A stretch of DNA of 28,961 bases from an uncultured Collinsella sp. (GCA_900762015.1 CAAFEX010000097.1:1-28961), one strand, 5' to 3'. Positions 1-8,325 are shown, numbered from the stretch's first letter. Numbers and translations are program-made. Notes: a model not told the origin generated them from the letters alone.

Positions 1-80
1 GGAGGCGCCGCGCGCTCGGGCGGCGCGCCAGGGAGATAGTGGACGAGATAGTCGAGAAGCGCGGTCTCAAGAAGGAGTAA
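1..80 (+). CDS. C-terminal tail of an unidentified ORF (partial)
   Basis: An open frame runs in from the left edge and stops at TAA 78-80. Its last residues read EIVDEIVEKRGLKKE after a very Arg/Ala/Gly-rich stretch. The charged, helix-like end is plausible for a real protein, but about 25 codons of GC-rich DNA can stay open by chance. I do not recognise a family. No hairpin follows directly. Confidence 0.35.
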   Translation, partial: RRRALGRRAREIVDEIVEKRGLKKE

Positions 81-270
81 CATCGGGACTTGCAGCGACG
101 GACCTCAGGACACTCTTACACCACGTCTGCGCGCGCGACCTAGCAAAGGCTTCAAATCGCTGATTCAGGGCTAGATTTACCCAGCGAAACCCAAAAACCG
201 CTGCTACAAAATTAGTAACAGTACTCATTTTTGCCATTTTTTGGCCACAGCCTTTGTGACAGACGTGCTG
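81..270. other. Intergenic segment without a recognisable gene
   Basis: I see no convincing gene here. Positions 200-245 are AT-rich and contain GCCATTTTTTGGCC, a short hairpin. Small frames read through on the - strand look like translated tRNA and repeat DNA, not proteins. Together with the repeats at 271-545, this leaves about 450 nt (81-527) with no supported protein gene. Confidence 0.5.
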
Positions 271-358
271 GCGGGTTCGAATCCCTCTGCGATGGGCACA
301 AACAAAAACGGTCCCCTTGCGAGGACCGTTTCCAATTCGGTGGTGGGCGATGAGGGAT
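271..358. repeat. Direct repeat copy 1: tRNA-Val 3' end plus terminator
   Basis: Positions 271-285 (GCGGGTTCGAATCCC) and 299-358 recur at 458-472 and 485-545. On the - strand, 341-358 equals the last 18 nt of tRNA-Val including CCA. The hairpin at 304-331 equals the terminator of that tRNA. Positions 299-358 differ from copy 2 by one missing A and two substitutions. The rest of the tRNA is absent, so this is a fragment, not a second tRNA gene. Confidence 0.8.
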
Positions 359-457
359 GTCCGCGTGCGGCTGGCGCCGCCCGCGCCCCGCTTCGTCGCT
401 CCGCTCCTCGCGTGCTGCGCTGGAAAACGCTTCGCGTTTCCTCAGCTCCGCACCCTT
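359..457. other. GC-rich spacer between the two repeat copies
   Basis: About 100 nt of very GC-rich DNA containing an inverted repeat (GGAAAACGC, then TTC, then GCGTTTCC, about 421-440). No credible coding frame is seen. Confidence 0.5.
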
Positions 458-545
458 GCGGGTTCGAATCCCATGAAATGGGCCCAAACAAAAAACGGTC
501 CCCTTTCGAGGACCGTTTCCAAATCGGTGGTGGGCGATGAGGGAT
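458..545. repeat. Direct repeat copy 2, overlapping tRNA-Val
   Basis: Second copy of the unit at 271-358, at a period of 187 bp. It contains the same T-arm-like 15-mer (458-472), a diverged 12-nt spacer that can fold as CCCAT-GAA-ATGGG, the tRNA terminator and the 3' end of the intact tRNA-Val gene. Confidence 0.8.
487..518 (-). terminator. Terminator of tRNA-Val
   Basis: On the - strand, AAACGGTCC pairs with GGACCGTTT (plus-strand arms 493-501 and 510-518), followed by a run of U. It lies about 10 nt after the CCA end of the tRNA. Confidence 0.85.
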
Positions 546-603
546 TCGAACCCCCAGCCTTGTGCGTGTAAAGCACCTGCGCTAACCGTTGCGCCAATCG
601 CCC
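528..603 (-). tRNA. tRNA-Val (anticodon UAC)
   Basis: On the - strand the acceptor stem is GGGCGAT/ATCGCCC, the D stem GCGC/GCGC, the anticodon loop TTTACAC (anticodon UAC) and the T arm GGGGG-TTCGAAT-CCCTC, ending in an encoded CCA. The first anticodon-stem pair is a G-A mismatch; all other stems close. A -10 box TATACT (plus 614-619) lies about 10 nt upstream of the 5' end. Confidence 0.95.
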
Positions 604-790
604 GTGCGGAGAGAGTATAGCAAAACAATCGCCTCATTCATCTCATATCCATTAAAGGTAACTGGCGCGTGTCACAGCGGAGCTGATTCAGTTGAGATTG
701 CCTGAACATTCCGCCCCTCTTTACGCCCTCGGGTATACTCAAAAGCTACTGATTCGATTTGATGCCCAGCAACAGCAGAGGGGATAGTAT

Positions 791-2671
791 ATGTGCGGTT
801 TTGTCGGTTTTGTCGGTGGGACGGATAACCAATCCGAGGTGCTCACCAAGATGATGGACCGCATTGTCCATCGCGGTCCCGACATGGGCGGTCAGTTTAT
901 CGACGGCCGCGTTGCCCTCGGCTTCCGCCGCCTGTCGATCCTCGACCTGACCGAGGCTGGCGCCCAACCCATGGCAAATGAGGACGGCAGTGTCGTCATC
1001 GTCTTCAACGGCGAGATCTACAACTTCCAGGAGCTTCGCTCCGAACTCGAGGCCAAGGGCTATAAGTTCCACTGCGGCGCCGACACCGAGAGCCTCCTGC
1101 ACGGTTACGAGGAGTGGGGCGAGGCCGTCCTCGATCGCCTGCGCGGTATGTACGCCTTCGTCATCTGGGACAAAAAGAAGAACAAGCTTTTTGGCGCCCG
1201 CGACATCTTTGGCATCAAGCCGCTTTACTACTATCCCATGGCCGATGCGGGCGACGGCGCTCCGGGCGTGCTCTTTGGTTCCGAGATCAAGAGCTTCCTG
1301 GACTACCCGCACTTCCACAAGGCGGTCAACAAAAAAGCTCTGCGTCCGTACATGACGCTGCAGTATTCGGCAACCGAGGAGACCTTCTTCGAGGGTGTCT
1401 ACAAGCTGCCGCCGGCGCACTACTTTACCGTCGAAATCCCGACCGGCAAGATGAACATCGAGCGCTACTGGGATTGCGATTACTCTGCCGTCGAGAAGCC
1501 GTTCGAAGAGTATGTCGATGAGCTGGACGAGGTCGTGCACGAGAGCGTCGAGGCCCATCGCATCGCCGACGTCAAGGTCGCGTCGTTCCTCTCCGGTGGC
1601 GTCGACTCCAGCTACATCGCCGCTTGCCTCATGCCCGACAAGACCTTCTCGGTGGGCTTTGACTACAAGAACTTCAACGAGACCAACTACGCCAAGGAGC
1701 TTTCCGATAAGCTCGGCGTCGAGAACGTTCGCAAGATGATTACCGCCGACGAGTTCTTCGGTGCGCTCGAGGACATCCAGTATCACATGGACGAGCCGCA
1801 GTCCAACCTGTCTTCCGTGCCGCTGTGGTTCTTGGCCGAGATGGCCCGCAAGGACGTTACCGTCGTGCTTTCGGGCGAAGGCGCCGACGAACTCTTTGGC
1901 GGCTACGCCTACTACGAGGATACGGTCCCGGTGCGCAAGTACAAAAAGATGGTGCCGCTGCCCATCCGTCGCGCGCTCGGTAACCTGGCGCTGCATATGC
2001 CGTACTTCAAGGGACATAACTTCCTGGTCAAGGGTGCCGAGATCCCCGAGAAGTCGTTCCTGGGACAGGCTCTGGTATGGCCGGAGCGCGAGGTCGACGG
2101 CGTGCTCAAGCCCGAGTACAACACCGGCGACGGCGCCTTCGAGCTTGCCGCTCCCATCTATGCGCGCGTGAAGGGTCAGCCCGAGCTGGTCAAGAAGCAG
2201 TACCTGGACATGAACATGTGGCTTCCGGGCGACATTCTGCTCAAGGCCGACAAGATGTGCATGGCGCACTCGCTGGAGCTGCGCGTGCCCTTCCTAGACC
2301 GCAAAGTCATGGAGTTCGCCGAGCACATTCCCGACCGATACCGCATCAACGAGAACGGCAACAAACAGGTACTCCGCCACGCTGCCAACAAGTCGCTGCC
2401 CGATGAGTGGGCCACCCGTCCCAAGGTGGGCTTCCCGGTGCCGATTGTCTACTGGCTGCGCGAGCAAAAGTGGTACGACTATGTCAAGGAGTACTTCACC
2501 GCGCCGTGGGCAAGCGAGTTCTTCGATACCGACGAGCTCATGCACCTGCTCGACCTGCACTTTGCGGGCAAGGGCGATTTCCAGCGCAAGATCTATACGC
2601 CGCTCGTGTTCCTGGTGTGGTACAAGCGCTTCTTTATCGACGAGGACCAGCCCGCTGTTCAGGCTGCCTAG
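791..2671 (+). CDS. asnB: Asparagine synthase (glutamine-hydrolysing)
   Basis: Cytoplasmic enzyme that makes asparagine from aspartate, ATP and glutamine. The 626-aa protein starts MCGFVGF, so after Met removal Cys2 is the glutaminase nucleophile. The N-terminal class II amidotransferase domain covers about 1-200. The synthetase domain carries the PP-loop SGGVDSS (268-274) and SGEGADELFGGY from residue 361. Length and motifs are those of full-length AsnB. The ATG follows GAGGGGATAGTAT; a -10 box TATACT lies at 734-739. It looks monocistronic, with a strong terminator 26 nt after the stop. Confidence 0.96.
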   Translation: MCGFVGFVGGTDNQSEVLTKMMDRIVHRGPDMGGQFIDGRVALGFRRLSILDLTEAGAQPMANEDGSVVIVFNGEIYNFQELRSELEAKGYKFHCGADTESLLHGYEEWGEAVLDRLRGMYAFVIWDKKKNKLFGARDIFGIKPLYYYPMADAGDGAPGVLFGSEIKSFLDYPHFHKAVNKKALRPYMTLQYSATEETFFEGVYKLPPAHYFTVEIPTGKMNIERYWDCDYSAVEKPFEEYVDELDEVVHESVEAHRIADVKVASFLSGGVDSSYIAACLMPDKTFSVGFDYKNFNETNYAKELSDKLGVENVRKMITADEFFGALEDIQYHMDEPQSNLSSVPLWFLAEMARKDVTVVLSGEGADELFGGYAYYEDTVPVRKYKKMVPLPIRRALGNLALHMPYFKGHNFLVKGAEIPEKSFLGQALVWPEREVDGVLKPEYNTGDGAFELAAPIYARVKGQPELVKKQYLDMNMWLPGDILLKADKMCMAHSLELRVPFLDRKVMEFAEHIPDRYRINENGNKQVLRHAANKSLPDEWATRPKVGFPVPIVYWLREQKWYDYVKEYFTAPWASEFFDTDELMHLLDLHFAGKGDFQRKIYTPLVFLVWYKRFFIDEDQPAVQAA

Positions 2672-2696
2672 CCTCGGCTTACGAACGCCTGCGCGT

Positions 2697-2721
2697 AACG
2701 GCTCCTCCGGGAGCCGTTTTT
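2697..2721 (+). terminator. Terminator of asnB
   Basis: AACGGCTCC (2697-2705) pairs with GGAGCCGTT (2710-2718) across a 4-nt loop and runs into TTTTT. Confidence 0.9.
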
Positions 2722-2783
2722 GCGTGGGTGCGTTTCAGTTACTATAAAAACCGTCCCTGCCAAATGGCTGAGAAAGGTGAAAG

Positions 2784-4346
2784 ATGCACCATTCGGATTC
2801 CGCGACCGTGACCACGGTCGATACGCTTGCCAAACTGCTCGATGTGTGCGGCGAGCTGCGCGCATCAGAGCAGGTTGACGAGCGTGCCGTGACCGGCTGC
2901 TCGTTTGATTCGCGCGCGGTCTCGGCAGGTGACGTGTTCTTTTGCAAAGGTGCTGCCTTTAAGCCCGCGTTTTTGAGCATGGCGCTCGATGCGGGCGCCG
3001 TCGCATTTGTGTGCGAGGAGTCGCTGGTCGAGTCTCTGGAGCCGCTGGCGCTGGAGAGCGGTGCTGCGATGCTGGTCGTTGATAGCGTTCGCACGGCCAT
3101 GGCCCTGTTGCCGCCGGAGGTCTACGACCGTCCCGACCACGACGTCAAGATCGTGGGCATCACCGGCACCAAGGGAAAGACCACGGCCGCTTTTATGCTC
3201 CAGTCCATTATCAAGGCGGCGGGCGAGTCCTGCGGCATAATCGGCTCGGTGAGTACCGACGATGGCATCGAGTGCTACGAGAGCACCAATACTACGCCCG
3301 AGGCCCCCGAGGTCTGGCGCCATATCGCCAACTGCCGCACGTCCGGTCGCCAGTCCATGGTCATGGAGGTCTCGAGCCAGGCGCTCAAGTACCAACGCGT
3401 CGAGAATCTGCCGTTTGACGTGGCGTGCTTCCTCAACATCGGCCGCGACCACATCTCGCCGATCGAACACCCCACGTTTGAGGATTATTTTGAGAGCAAA
3501 CTCAGGATCTTTGACCAGGCAAAGACCGCCGTGGTGAATCTGGGCACCGAAGAGGTCGACCGTGTGCTGGAGGCAGCGTCGACGGCCGAGCGCTTGGTGA
3601 CCGTTGGCGTCGAGCATCCCGAGGCAAGCCTGTGGGCGAGCGACGTACGCATGGTCGGCTTTAGCATCGAGTTCAACTTGCATGGCCTGTGTGCCGACGA
3701 GTCCGAGGCGGGGGAGAAGGTCCTGTTGGGTATCGCGGGAGACTTTAACGTGGAGAACGCGCTGGTCGCTATCGCCGCTGCGCGCGAGATCGGCATCGGT
3801 ATCGATGCTATCAAGAAGGGCCTCTCCAAACTGCGTGTGCCGGGCCGTATGGAGGTCGTGGAGTCGAAGGACGGCCGCGTGATCTGCGTCGTTGACTATG
3901 CGCACAACCAACTTTCGTTCCGCTCGCTTTTCTCGTCGGTCAAGCGCGCGTTTCCCGCTAGCCCCGTCATTGCGCTGTTTGGCGCTGCCGGCGGCAAGGC
4001 GCAGGAGCGCCGCGAGCAGCTTCCGCGCGAGGCCGCACCATATTCCGACCTGATGATCTTTGCCAACGAGGACCCGGCTCACGAGGACCCGATGAAGGTC
4101 TGTCGCGAGCTTGCCGAACATGTTCCCGACGATACGCCGAACAAGATCATCCTCGATCGCGAAGCTGCTGTGCATGCGGCGTTCAAGGCGGCGCGCGAGG
4201 AGTACGTCAACCCCGATGCTCCCACCATTGTCTTGCTGCTGGCAAAGGGTGACGAGGAGCTCATGCACGTGGGCGACGAGTTCGTGCCCATCGAGAGCGA
4301 CCTTTCGCTGGCCAATCGCCTGATCGATGTTACCCAGTTTGACTAA
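2784..4346 (+). CDS. murE: UDP-MurNAc-L-Ala-D-Glu:amino acid ligase (MurE type)
   Basis: Cytoplasmic Mur ligase that adds the third residue to the peptidoglycan stem peptide. The 520-aa protein has an N-terminal UDP-binding domain, the ATP-binding loop GITGTKGKTT (125-134), a central domain with a Mur ligase HNQ-type region (DYAHNQLSF) and a C-terminal domain. The residue-selectivity motif at about 429-432 reads EDPA within NEDPAHEDP. In the family, DNPR marks meso-DAP enzymes and D(D/N)P(A/N) marks lysine enzymes, so a basic amino acid without the second carboxylate (Lys or Orn) is inferred. The ATG at 2784 follows AGAAAGGTGAAAG. A possible -10 lies near 2740-2745. Confidence 0.92.
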   Translation: MHHSDSATVTTVDTLAKLLDVCGELRASEQVDERAVTGCSFDSRAVSAGDVFFCKGAAFKPAFLSMALDAGAVAFVCEESLVESLEPLALESGAAMLVVDSVRTAMALLPPEVYDRPDHDVKIVGITGTKGKTTAAFMLQSIIKAAGESCGIIGSVSTDDGIECYESTNTTPEAPEVWRHIANCRTSGRQSMVMEVSSQALKYQRVENLPFDVACFLNIGRDHISPIEHPTFEDYFESKLRIFDQAKTAVVNLGTEEVDRVLEAASTAERLVTVGVEHPEASLWASDVRMVGFSIEFNLHGLCADESEAGEKVLLGIAGDFNVENALVAIAAAREIGIGIDAIKKGLSKLRVPGRMEVVESKDGRVICVVDYAHNQLSFRSLFSSVKRAFPASPVIALFGAAGGKAQERREQLPREAAPYSDLMIFANEDPAHEDPMKVCRELAEHVPDDTPNKIILDREAAVHAAFKAAREEYVNPDAPTIVLLLAKGDEELMHVGDEFVPIESDLSLANRLIDVTQFD

Positions 4347-4355
4347 TGAACCATG

Positions 4356-4388
4356 ATGGCGGCGGCGCCCTGAGTGCGCTGTCGCCAT
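4356..4388 (+). terminator. Strong hairpin after murE, no U tract
   Basis: ATGGCGGCGGCGC (4356-4368) pairs along 13 bp, with two G-U pairs, with GCGCTGTCGCCAT (4376-4388). AAGC follows instead of a U run, so it may protect the 3' end or be a poor terminator. Confidence 0.4.
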
Positions 4389-4453
4389 AAGCATGTTCCC
4401 TCAATCAAAACATGCCGTCCAAGTCCAAACCCTTCTACGTAAACGGAGTAACC

Positions 4454-5365
4454 ATGTCCCACAACACCCTGCCGACCGTTGCCGAGCTTTCGGGCGAGAT
4501 GCGCGAGCGCTTGGCCAAGGTCAAGTACGTCTTTACCGACCTGGATGCCACGATGCTCGCACCCGGCTCGTGCGTGCTGCGCGACAACGACGGCAACCCC
4601 TCGACCAAACTCGTCGAGGCCGTCGTGGCGCTCGCTCGCGCTGGTATTCAGGTGGTTCCCACCTCGGGCCGCAACCGTACCATGATCCACGAGGACGCGC
4701 GCGTGCTCGGCCTCAACTCCTACATTGGTGAGATGGGCGGCCTGGTTATGTACGACCTCAAAGCCAACGATTGGGAGTATCTGACCGGCGACATGCCCTA
4801 CGACCCCTCTTGCGGCCTTACTCCGCACCAGGTGATCGAGCAGACCGGCGTGTGCGAGAAGATCCTTGCCCGCTGGCCGCACAAGATCGAGTATCACAAC
4901 GACATGTCGACCGGCTACAAATACCGTGAGATCACCGTCGGCATGCGCGGCGATGTGCCCGACGATGAGGTCCAGGCCATCCTGGACGAGGCCGGCTGCG
5001 GCCTGGTGTGGGCCTGTAACGGTCACCTGACGCATCTGTCCAAGCCGACGACGCTCGAGCTCGATCGCGTCGAGGACGGTCGCGCATTCAACATCAACCC
5101 CGCGGGCCTCAACAAAGGCGTCGCCATTGCGCGCTTCTGCGAGCACCTGGGGATCGAGCGCGAGGAGACGTTGGCGCTCGGCGATTCCGAGTCCGACTTC
5201 TACATGGCCGATCACGTGGGCATGTTCTGCTTGGTCGAGAATGGCCTGACGAGCGCTGGCGCGCCCGAGTTCCTGGCTGCTTGCGAGAACGCTTTCGTTA
5301 CGCGCGGCAAAATTGTCGACGGTTGGGCGGCGACGGCAGAGCTGCTGGTCGCGGCGCGTTCGTAG
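4454..5365 (+). CDS. HAD-superfamily phosphatase (Cof/IIB type)
   Basis: Predicted cytoplasmic Mg-dependent sugar-phosphate or related phosphatase; the substrate cannot be read from sequence. The 303-aa protein has HAD motif I DLDAT (nucleophile D29, acid/base D31) and motif IV GDSESD (from G243), with an alpha/beta cap between them, as in the IIB subclass. The start at 4454 is preferred because AAACGGAGTAACC lies directly upstream; an in-frame ATG at 4412 has no ribosome binding site. It sits between murE and murI, but no functional link to the cell wall is shown. Confidence 0.85.
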   Translation: MSHNTLPTVAELSGEMRERLAKVKYVFTDLDATMLAPGSCVLRDNDGNPSTKLVEAVVALARAGIQVVPTSGRNRTMIHEDARVLGLNSYIGEMGGLVMYDLKANDWEYLTGDMPYDPSCGLTPHQVIEQTGVCEKILARWPHKIEYHNDMSTGYKYREITVGMRGDVPDDEVQAILDEAGCGLVWACNGHLTHLSKPTTLELDRVEDGRAFNINPAGLNKGVAIARFCEHLGIEREETLALGDSESDFYMADHVGMFCLVENGLTSAGAPEFLAACENAFVTRGKIVDGWAATAELLVAARS

Positions 5366-5416
5366 CGCGGCATCGCTGCACTTGGACATGTCTTTTCGAG
5401 AGAGACTGGTGAGGTA

Positions 5417-6301
5417 ATGTCCGATATCGAGAATCCGGCAGGCGACACGCGCCCGATTGGCGTGTTCGATTCTGGTTTGGGCGGTCTGACGGTTGCGCGC
5501 GCCATCGCGACGGCGCTGCCGCACGAGTCCGTCTACTACTTTGGCGACACCAAGCGCTGCCCCTACGGCACGCGCACCGAGGATGAGGTGCGCTCGTTTG
5601 CGTTGCAGGCGGGTCGTTGGCTTTCGAAGCACGACGTCAAGATTATGGTCATCGCCTGCAACACGGCGACCGCTGCGGCCTTGCGTCTGGCCCAGCAGGT
5701 GCTCGACGTTCCCGTGATCGGCGTGATCGCGCCGGGTGCCCGTGCGGCAATCAACAGCACCCGCTCGCGTCGTGTGGGCGTGCTCGCCACCAACCTCACC
5801 ATTCGCTCGGGCGCCTACACGCGCGCCATTCAGGATCTAGATGCCGGCGTCGATGTATACGGCTGTCCTGCCTCGAGCTTTGTCGAGGTTGTCGAACACG
5901 AGCTCGCCTCGGGTGCACATCTGCAGGAACAGTGGCTTGAGAACGAGGACATCTTCGATACGCCTGCCGTGCGTGCGCTGGTGGGTGCCACGGTTGAGCC
6001 GCTGCGCGACCACGGTATCGATACCGTGGTGCTCGGCTGTACGCATTTTCCGCTGTTGGTGGGACCTATCCGGCATGCGCTGGGGCCTGGGGTGCGCGTC
6101 GTGAGTTCCGCCGAGGAGACCACGCGCGAGCTGACCGATATCCTCACGCGCCGCGAGCAGCTGGCGGGCGACGCCGCCGAGCCGCAGCATCGTTTTGCCA
6201 CGACGGCCGATAACATTGCCGAGTTTGCGGTGGCGGGCAGCTTTATCTTTGGTCAGCCGCTCAAGAGCATCGAACATATCGATATCGATGAGCTGAAATA
6301 G
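5417..6301 (+). CDS. murI: Glutamate racemase
   Basis: Interconverts L- and D-glutamate, supplying D-Glu for peptidoglycan. The 294-aa protein has the N-terminal FDSGLGGLT motif, the first catalytic cysteine in ACNTAT (C81) and the second in GCTHFPLL (C208), all at the expected places. The ATG follows GGTGAGGTA. rph follows 54 nt later with its own ribosome binding site. The order murI-rph-rdgB is a known arrangement in Actinobacteria, so a shared transcript is likely. Confidence 0.96.
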   Translation: MSDIENPAGDTRPIGVFDSGLGGLTVARAIATALPHESVYYFGDTKRCPYGTRTEDEVRSFALQAGRWLSKHDVKIMVIACNTATAAALRLAQQVLDVPVIGVIAPGARAAINSTRSRRVGVLATNLTIRSGAYTRAIQDLDAGVDVYGCPASSFVEVVEHELASGAHLQEQWLENEDIFDTPAVRALVGATVEPLRDHGIDTVVLGCTHFPLLVGPIRHALGPGVRVVSSAEETTRELTDILTRREQLAGDAAEPQHRFATTADNIAEFAVAGSFIFGQPLKSIEHIDIDELK

Positions 6302-6355
6302 ATGTAAGGCAGTTGCCAGAGCCTTCGCCACATCTTTTGCCGAAAGGATATTTCT

Positions 6356-7081
6356 ATGGAGTACATGCAGGTCAACCGCGCCAACGGTCGCGCCGCCAAC
6401 GAGTTGCGCCCCGTTAAGCTCACCCGTGGCGTCATGAAGCACGCCCACGGCTCGTGTTTGGCCGAGTTCGGCGACACGCGCGTGCTGTGCGCCGCCACTA
6501 TCGAGGAGGGCGTGCCGGGCTGGCGAAAGGGAGCTAAGGCCGGCTGGGTGACTGCGGAATACGCCATGCTGCCGGCGTCGACCGGCAAGCGCTGCAAGCG
6601 CGAGCACGCCAACCGCAAGGGTCGCTCCATGGAGATCGAGCGCCTCATTGGCCGCAGCCTGCGTACCGTCGTCAACATGAAAGCGCTCGGCGAGTACACC
6701 GTCACCGTTGACTGCGATGTGATTCAGGCCGATGGCGGCACGCGTACAGCGAGCATCACCGGCGCCTGGGTGGCGTTGCACGACGCCCTCGCCATGTGGG
6801 TCGAGGCGGGCAAGATCGAGCGCATCCCGCTTACCGGCCAGGTGGCTGCCATCTCCATGGGCGTTGTCGACGGCAGCGCGCTGCTTGACCTCGATTATTC
6901 CGAGGACAGCCATGCCGAGGTCGACATGAACCTCGTCGCCACCGAAACCGGTGAGATGATCGAGCTCCAGGGCACCGGCGAGCAGGCGCCCTTCGACCGC
7001 AAACGCCTCAATGCCCTGCTCGACCTGGGCGACAAGGGTATCGCCGAGCTCATCGAGCTTCAGCGCCAAGCCATCGCCTAA
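6356..7081 (+). CDS. rph: Ribonuclease PH
   Basis: Phosphorolytic 3'-to-5' exoribonuclease that trims tRNA 3' ends. The 241-aa length is standard. The start MEYMQVNRANGRAANELRPV leads into the conserved R-x-x-G-R-x-x-x-E-LR-P entry motif, and the middle holds EYAMLPAST and the NRKGRSMEIERLIGRSLR region. Position 6365 is an alternative ATG three codons in; GAAAGGATATTTCT upstream supports 6356. A hairpin abuts the stop codon. Confidence 0.96.
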   Translation: MEYMQVNRANGRAANELRPVKLTRGVMKHAHGSCLAEFGDTRVLCAATIEEGVPGWRKGAKAGWVTAEYAMLPASTGKRCKREHANRKGRSMEIERLIGRSLRTVVNMKALGEYTVTVDCDVIQADGGTRTASITGAWVALHDALAMWVEAGKIERIPLTGQVAAISMGVVDGSALLDLDYSEDSHAEVDMNLVATETGEMIELQGTGEQAPFDRKRLNALLDLGDKGIAELIELQRQAIA

Positions 7082-7114
7082 CCTGCCAAATAGGGACAGG
7101 TTTATTTTGGTAGG
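7082..7114 (+). repeat. Small hairpin element A (GGGAC loop) after rph
   Basis: CCTGCCAAA (7082-7090) pairs with TTTGGTAGG (7106-7114), with one G-U pair. The loop is TAGGGACAGGTTTAT. It begins at the base after the rph stop codon and is followed by TTTTAT, so it may also act as the terminator. Its loop resembles those of elements B and C. Confidence 0.65.
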
Positions 7115-7222
7115 TTTTATCTGCGGAAATGCTGCGTTGAAAGGTCTGATTGCCTGAGAGGGGAGAGGCTAAGTGCCCGAACGCCCCTCACGCAGCTTGC
7201 TATAGAGACAAGGAGGCCAGTT

Positions 7223-7864
7223 ATGGCACTTGAGAAGATCGACATCGACACTCTCGACCCGGCTGCAACTATCGTCGTGGCAACCGGCAACGCCCATAAG
7301 CTCACCGAGATTGAGGCCATTTTGGGCAAGGTCATGCCCGAGGTACGCTTTGTGGCGCTCGGTCAGCTGGGCGATTTTGAGGACCCCGAGGAAAACGGCA
7401 CGACGTTTTTGGAGAACGCCATCATCAAGGCGCAGGCTGCGGTCGAGGAGACGGGGCTCATGGCCATTGCCGACGATTCGGGCTTGGTCGTTGATGCCCT
7501 GGACGGCGAGCCGGGCGTGTATAGCGCGCGCTATGCGGGCGTGCATGGCGACGATGCCGCCAACAACGCCAAGCTGCTCGTTAACCTGGAAGGCGTGGCC
7601 GACGAGGATCGCACCGCGCGCTTTATGAGCGTCGTTGCGCTCATCGACACGGACGGTTTGGTCACCTATGGTGAGGGCGCCTGCGAGGGCACTATCGCAC
7701 ACGAGGGCCGCGGCAATCACGGCTTTGGCTACGACCCGCTGTTCCTGCCGGTCGATACGCCGGGCAAGACCATGGCCGAGCTCACGGCGGACGAGAAGAA
7801 CGCCATCAGCCATCGTTTCCACGCGCTCGAGCATCTGTCCGCCAAACTGACGGGCGAGGAGTAG
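7223..7864 (+). CDS. rdgB: XTP/dITP diphosphatase (RdgB/HAM1)
   Basis: Hydrolyses non-canonical purine triphosphates (dITP, XTP) to monophosphates and so cleans the nucleotide pool. The 213-aa protein shows VATGNAHKL near the start, the DDSGLVVDAL metal/catalytic segment, PGVYSARYAG, the GFGYDPLF motif and the C-terminal SHRFHAL. The ATG at 7223 follows AAGGAGGCCAGTT. dtd begins 3 nt after its stop codon, so the two are co-transcribed quality-control genes. Confidence 0.96.
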   Translation: MALEKIDIDTLDPAATIVVATGNAHKLTEIEAILGKVMPEVRFVALGQLGDFEDPEENGTTFLENAIIKAQAAVEETGLMAIADDSGLVVDALDGEPGVYSARYAGVHGDDAANNAKLLVNLEGVADEDRTARFMSVVALIDTDGLVTYGEGACEGTIAHEGRGNHGFGYDPLFLPVDTPGKTMAELTADEKNAISHRFHALEHLSAKLTGEE

Positions 7865-7867
7865 GCC

Positions 7868-8314
7868 GTGCGCGCGGTGGTGCAGCGCGTACTCAACGCC
7901 GGCGTGACGGTCGACGGCGAGTGCGTGGGCCGCATTGGACGCGGCTACCTGGTGCTGCTGGGTGTGGGCCATGGCGATACGCGTGCCGAGGCCGACAAGC
8001 TGTGGGGCAAGCTCCGCGGGCTGCGTATCAACGAGGACGAGAACGGCAAGACCAACTTGGCGCTTGCCGATGTCGACGGCGAGGTGCTCGTGGTGTCGCA
8101 GTTCACGCTGTTCGCCGACTGCCGCCACGGTCGCCGTCCGTCGTTTACGGATGCCGGCGCACCCGATGTCGCCAACGAGCTCTACGAGTACTTCCTGACG
8201 CTCGTTCGTCAAGATGTCGAACACGTGGCGCACGGCATTTTTGGCGCCGATATGAAAGTCGACTTGGTCAACGACGGCCCATTCACCATCGTCTTGGACA
8301 CCGATAACCTTTAG
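7868..8314 (+). CDS. dtd: D-aminoacyl-tRNA deacylase
   Basis: Removes D-amino acids mischarged on tRNA. The 148-aa protein starts at GTG 7868 with GAGGAG inside the end of rdgB. It has the SQFTLFAD motif that holds the substrate side and, near the C terminus, NDGPFTIVLD. The latter corresponds to the family's Gly-cisPro motif, usually NxGPVT, so Val is replaced by Phe here. Length and N terminus (RAVVQRV) fit the family well. Confidence 0.94.
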   Translation: MRAVVQRVLNAGVTVDGECVGRIGRGYLVLLGVGHGDTRAEADKLWGKLRGLRINEDENGKTNLALADVDGEVLVVSQFTLFADCRHGRRPSFTDAGAPDVANELYEYFLTLVRQDVEHVAHGIFGADMKVDLVNDGPFTIVLDTDNL

Positions 8315-8325
8315 GTTACGCGGTT

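Noticed and set aside
212..637. Overlapping small ORFs across the tRNA-Val repeat
   Set aside because: Their peptides (for example GFEP and DSNP runs) are translated T-arm and terminator repeats.
746..2269. Long - strand open frames opposite asnB, and similar ones opposite murE, murI/rph, lysS, clpC, pepD and cysS
   Set aside because: They are mirror frames created by the GC-rich codon bias of the real genes; no ribosome binding sites or family motifs.
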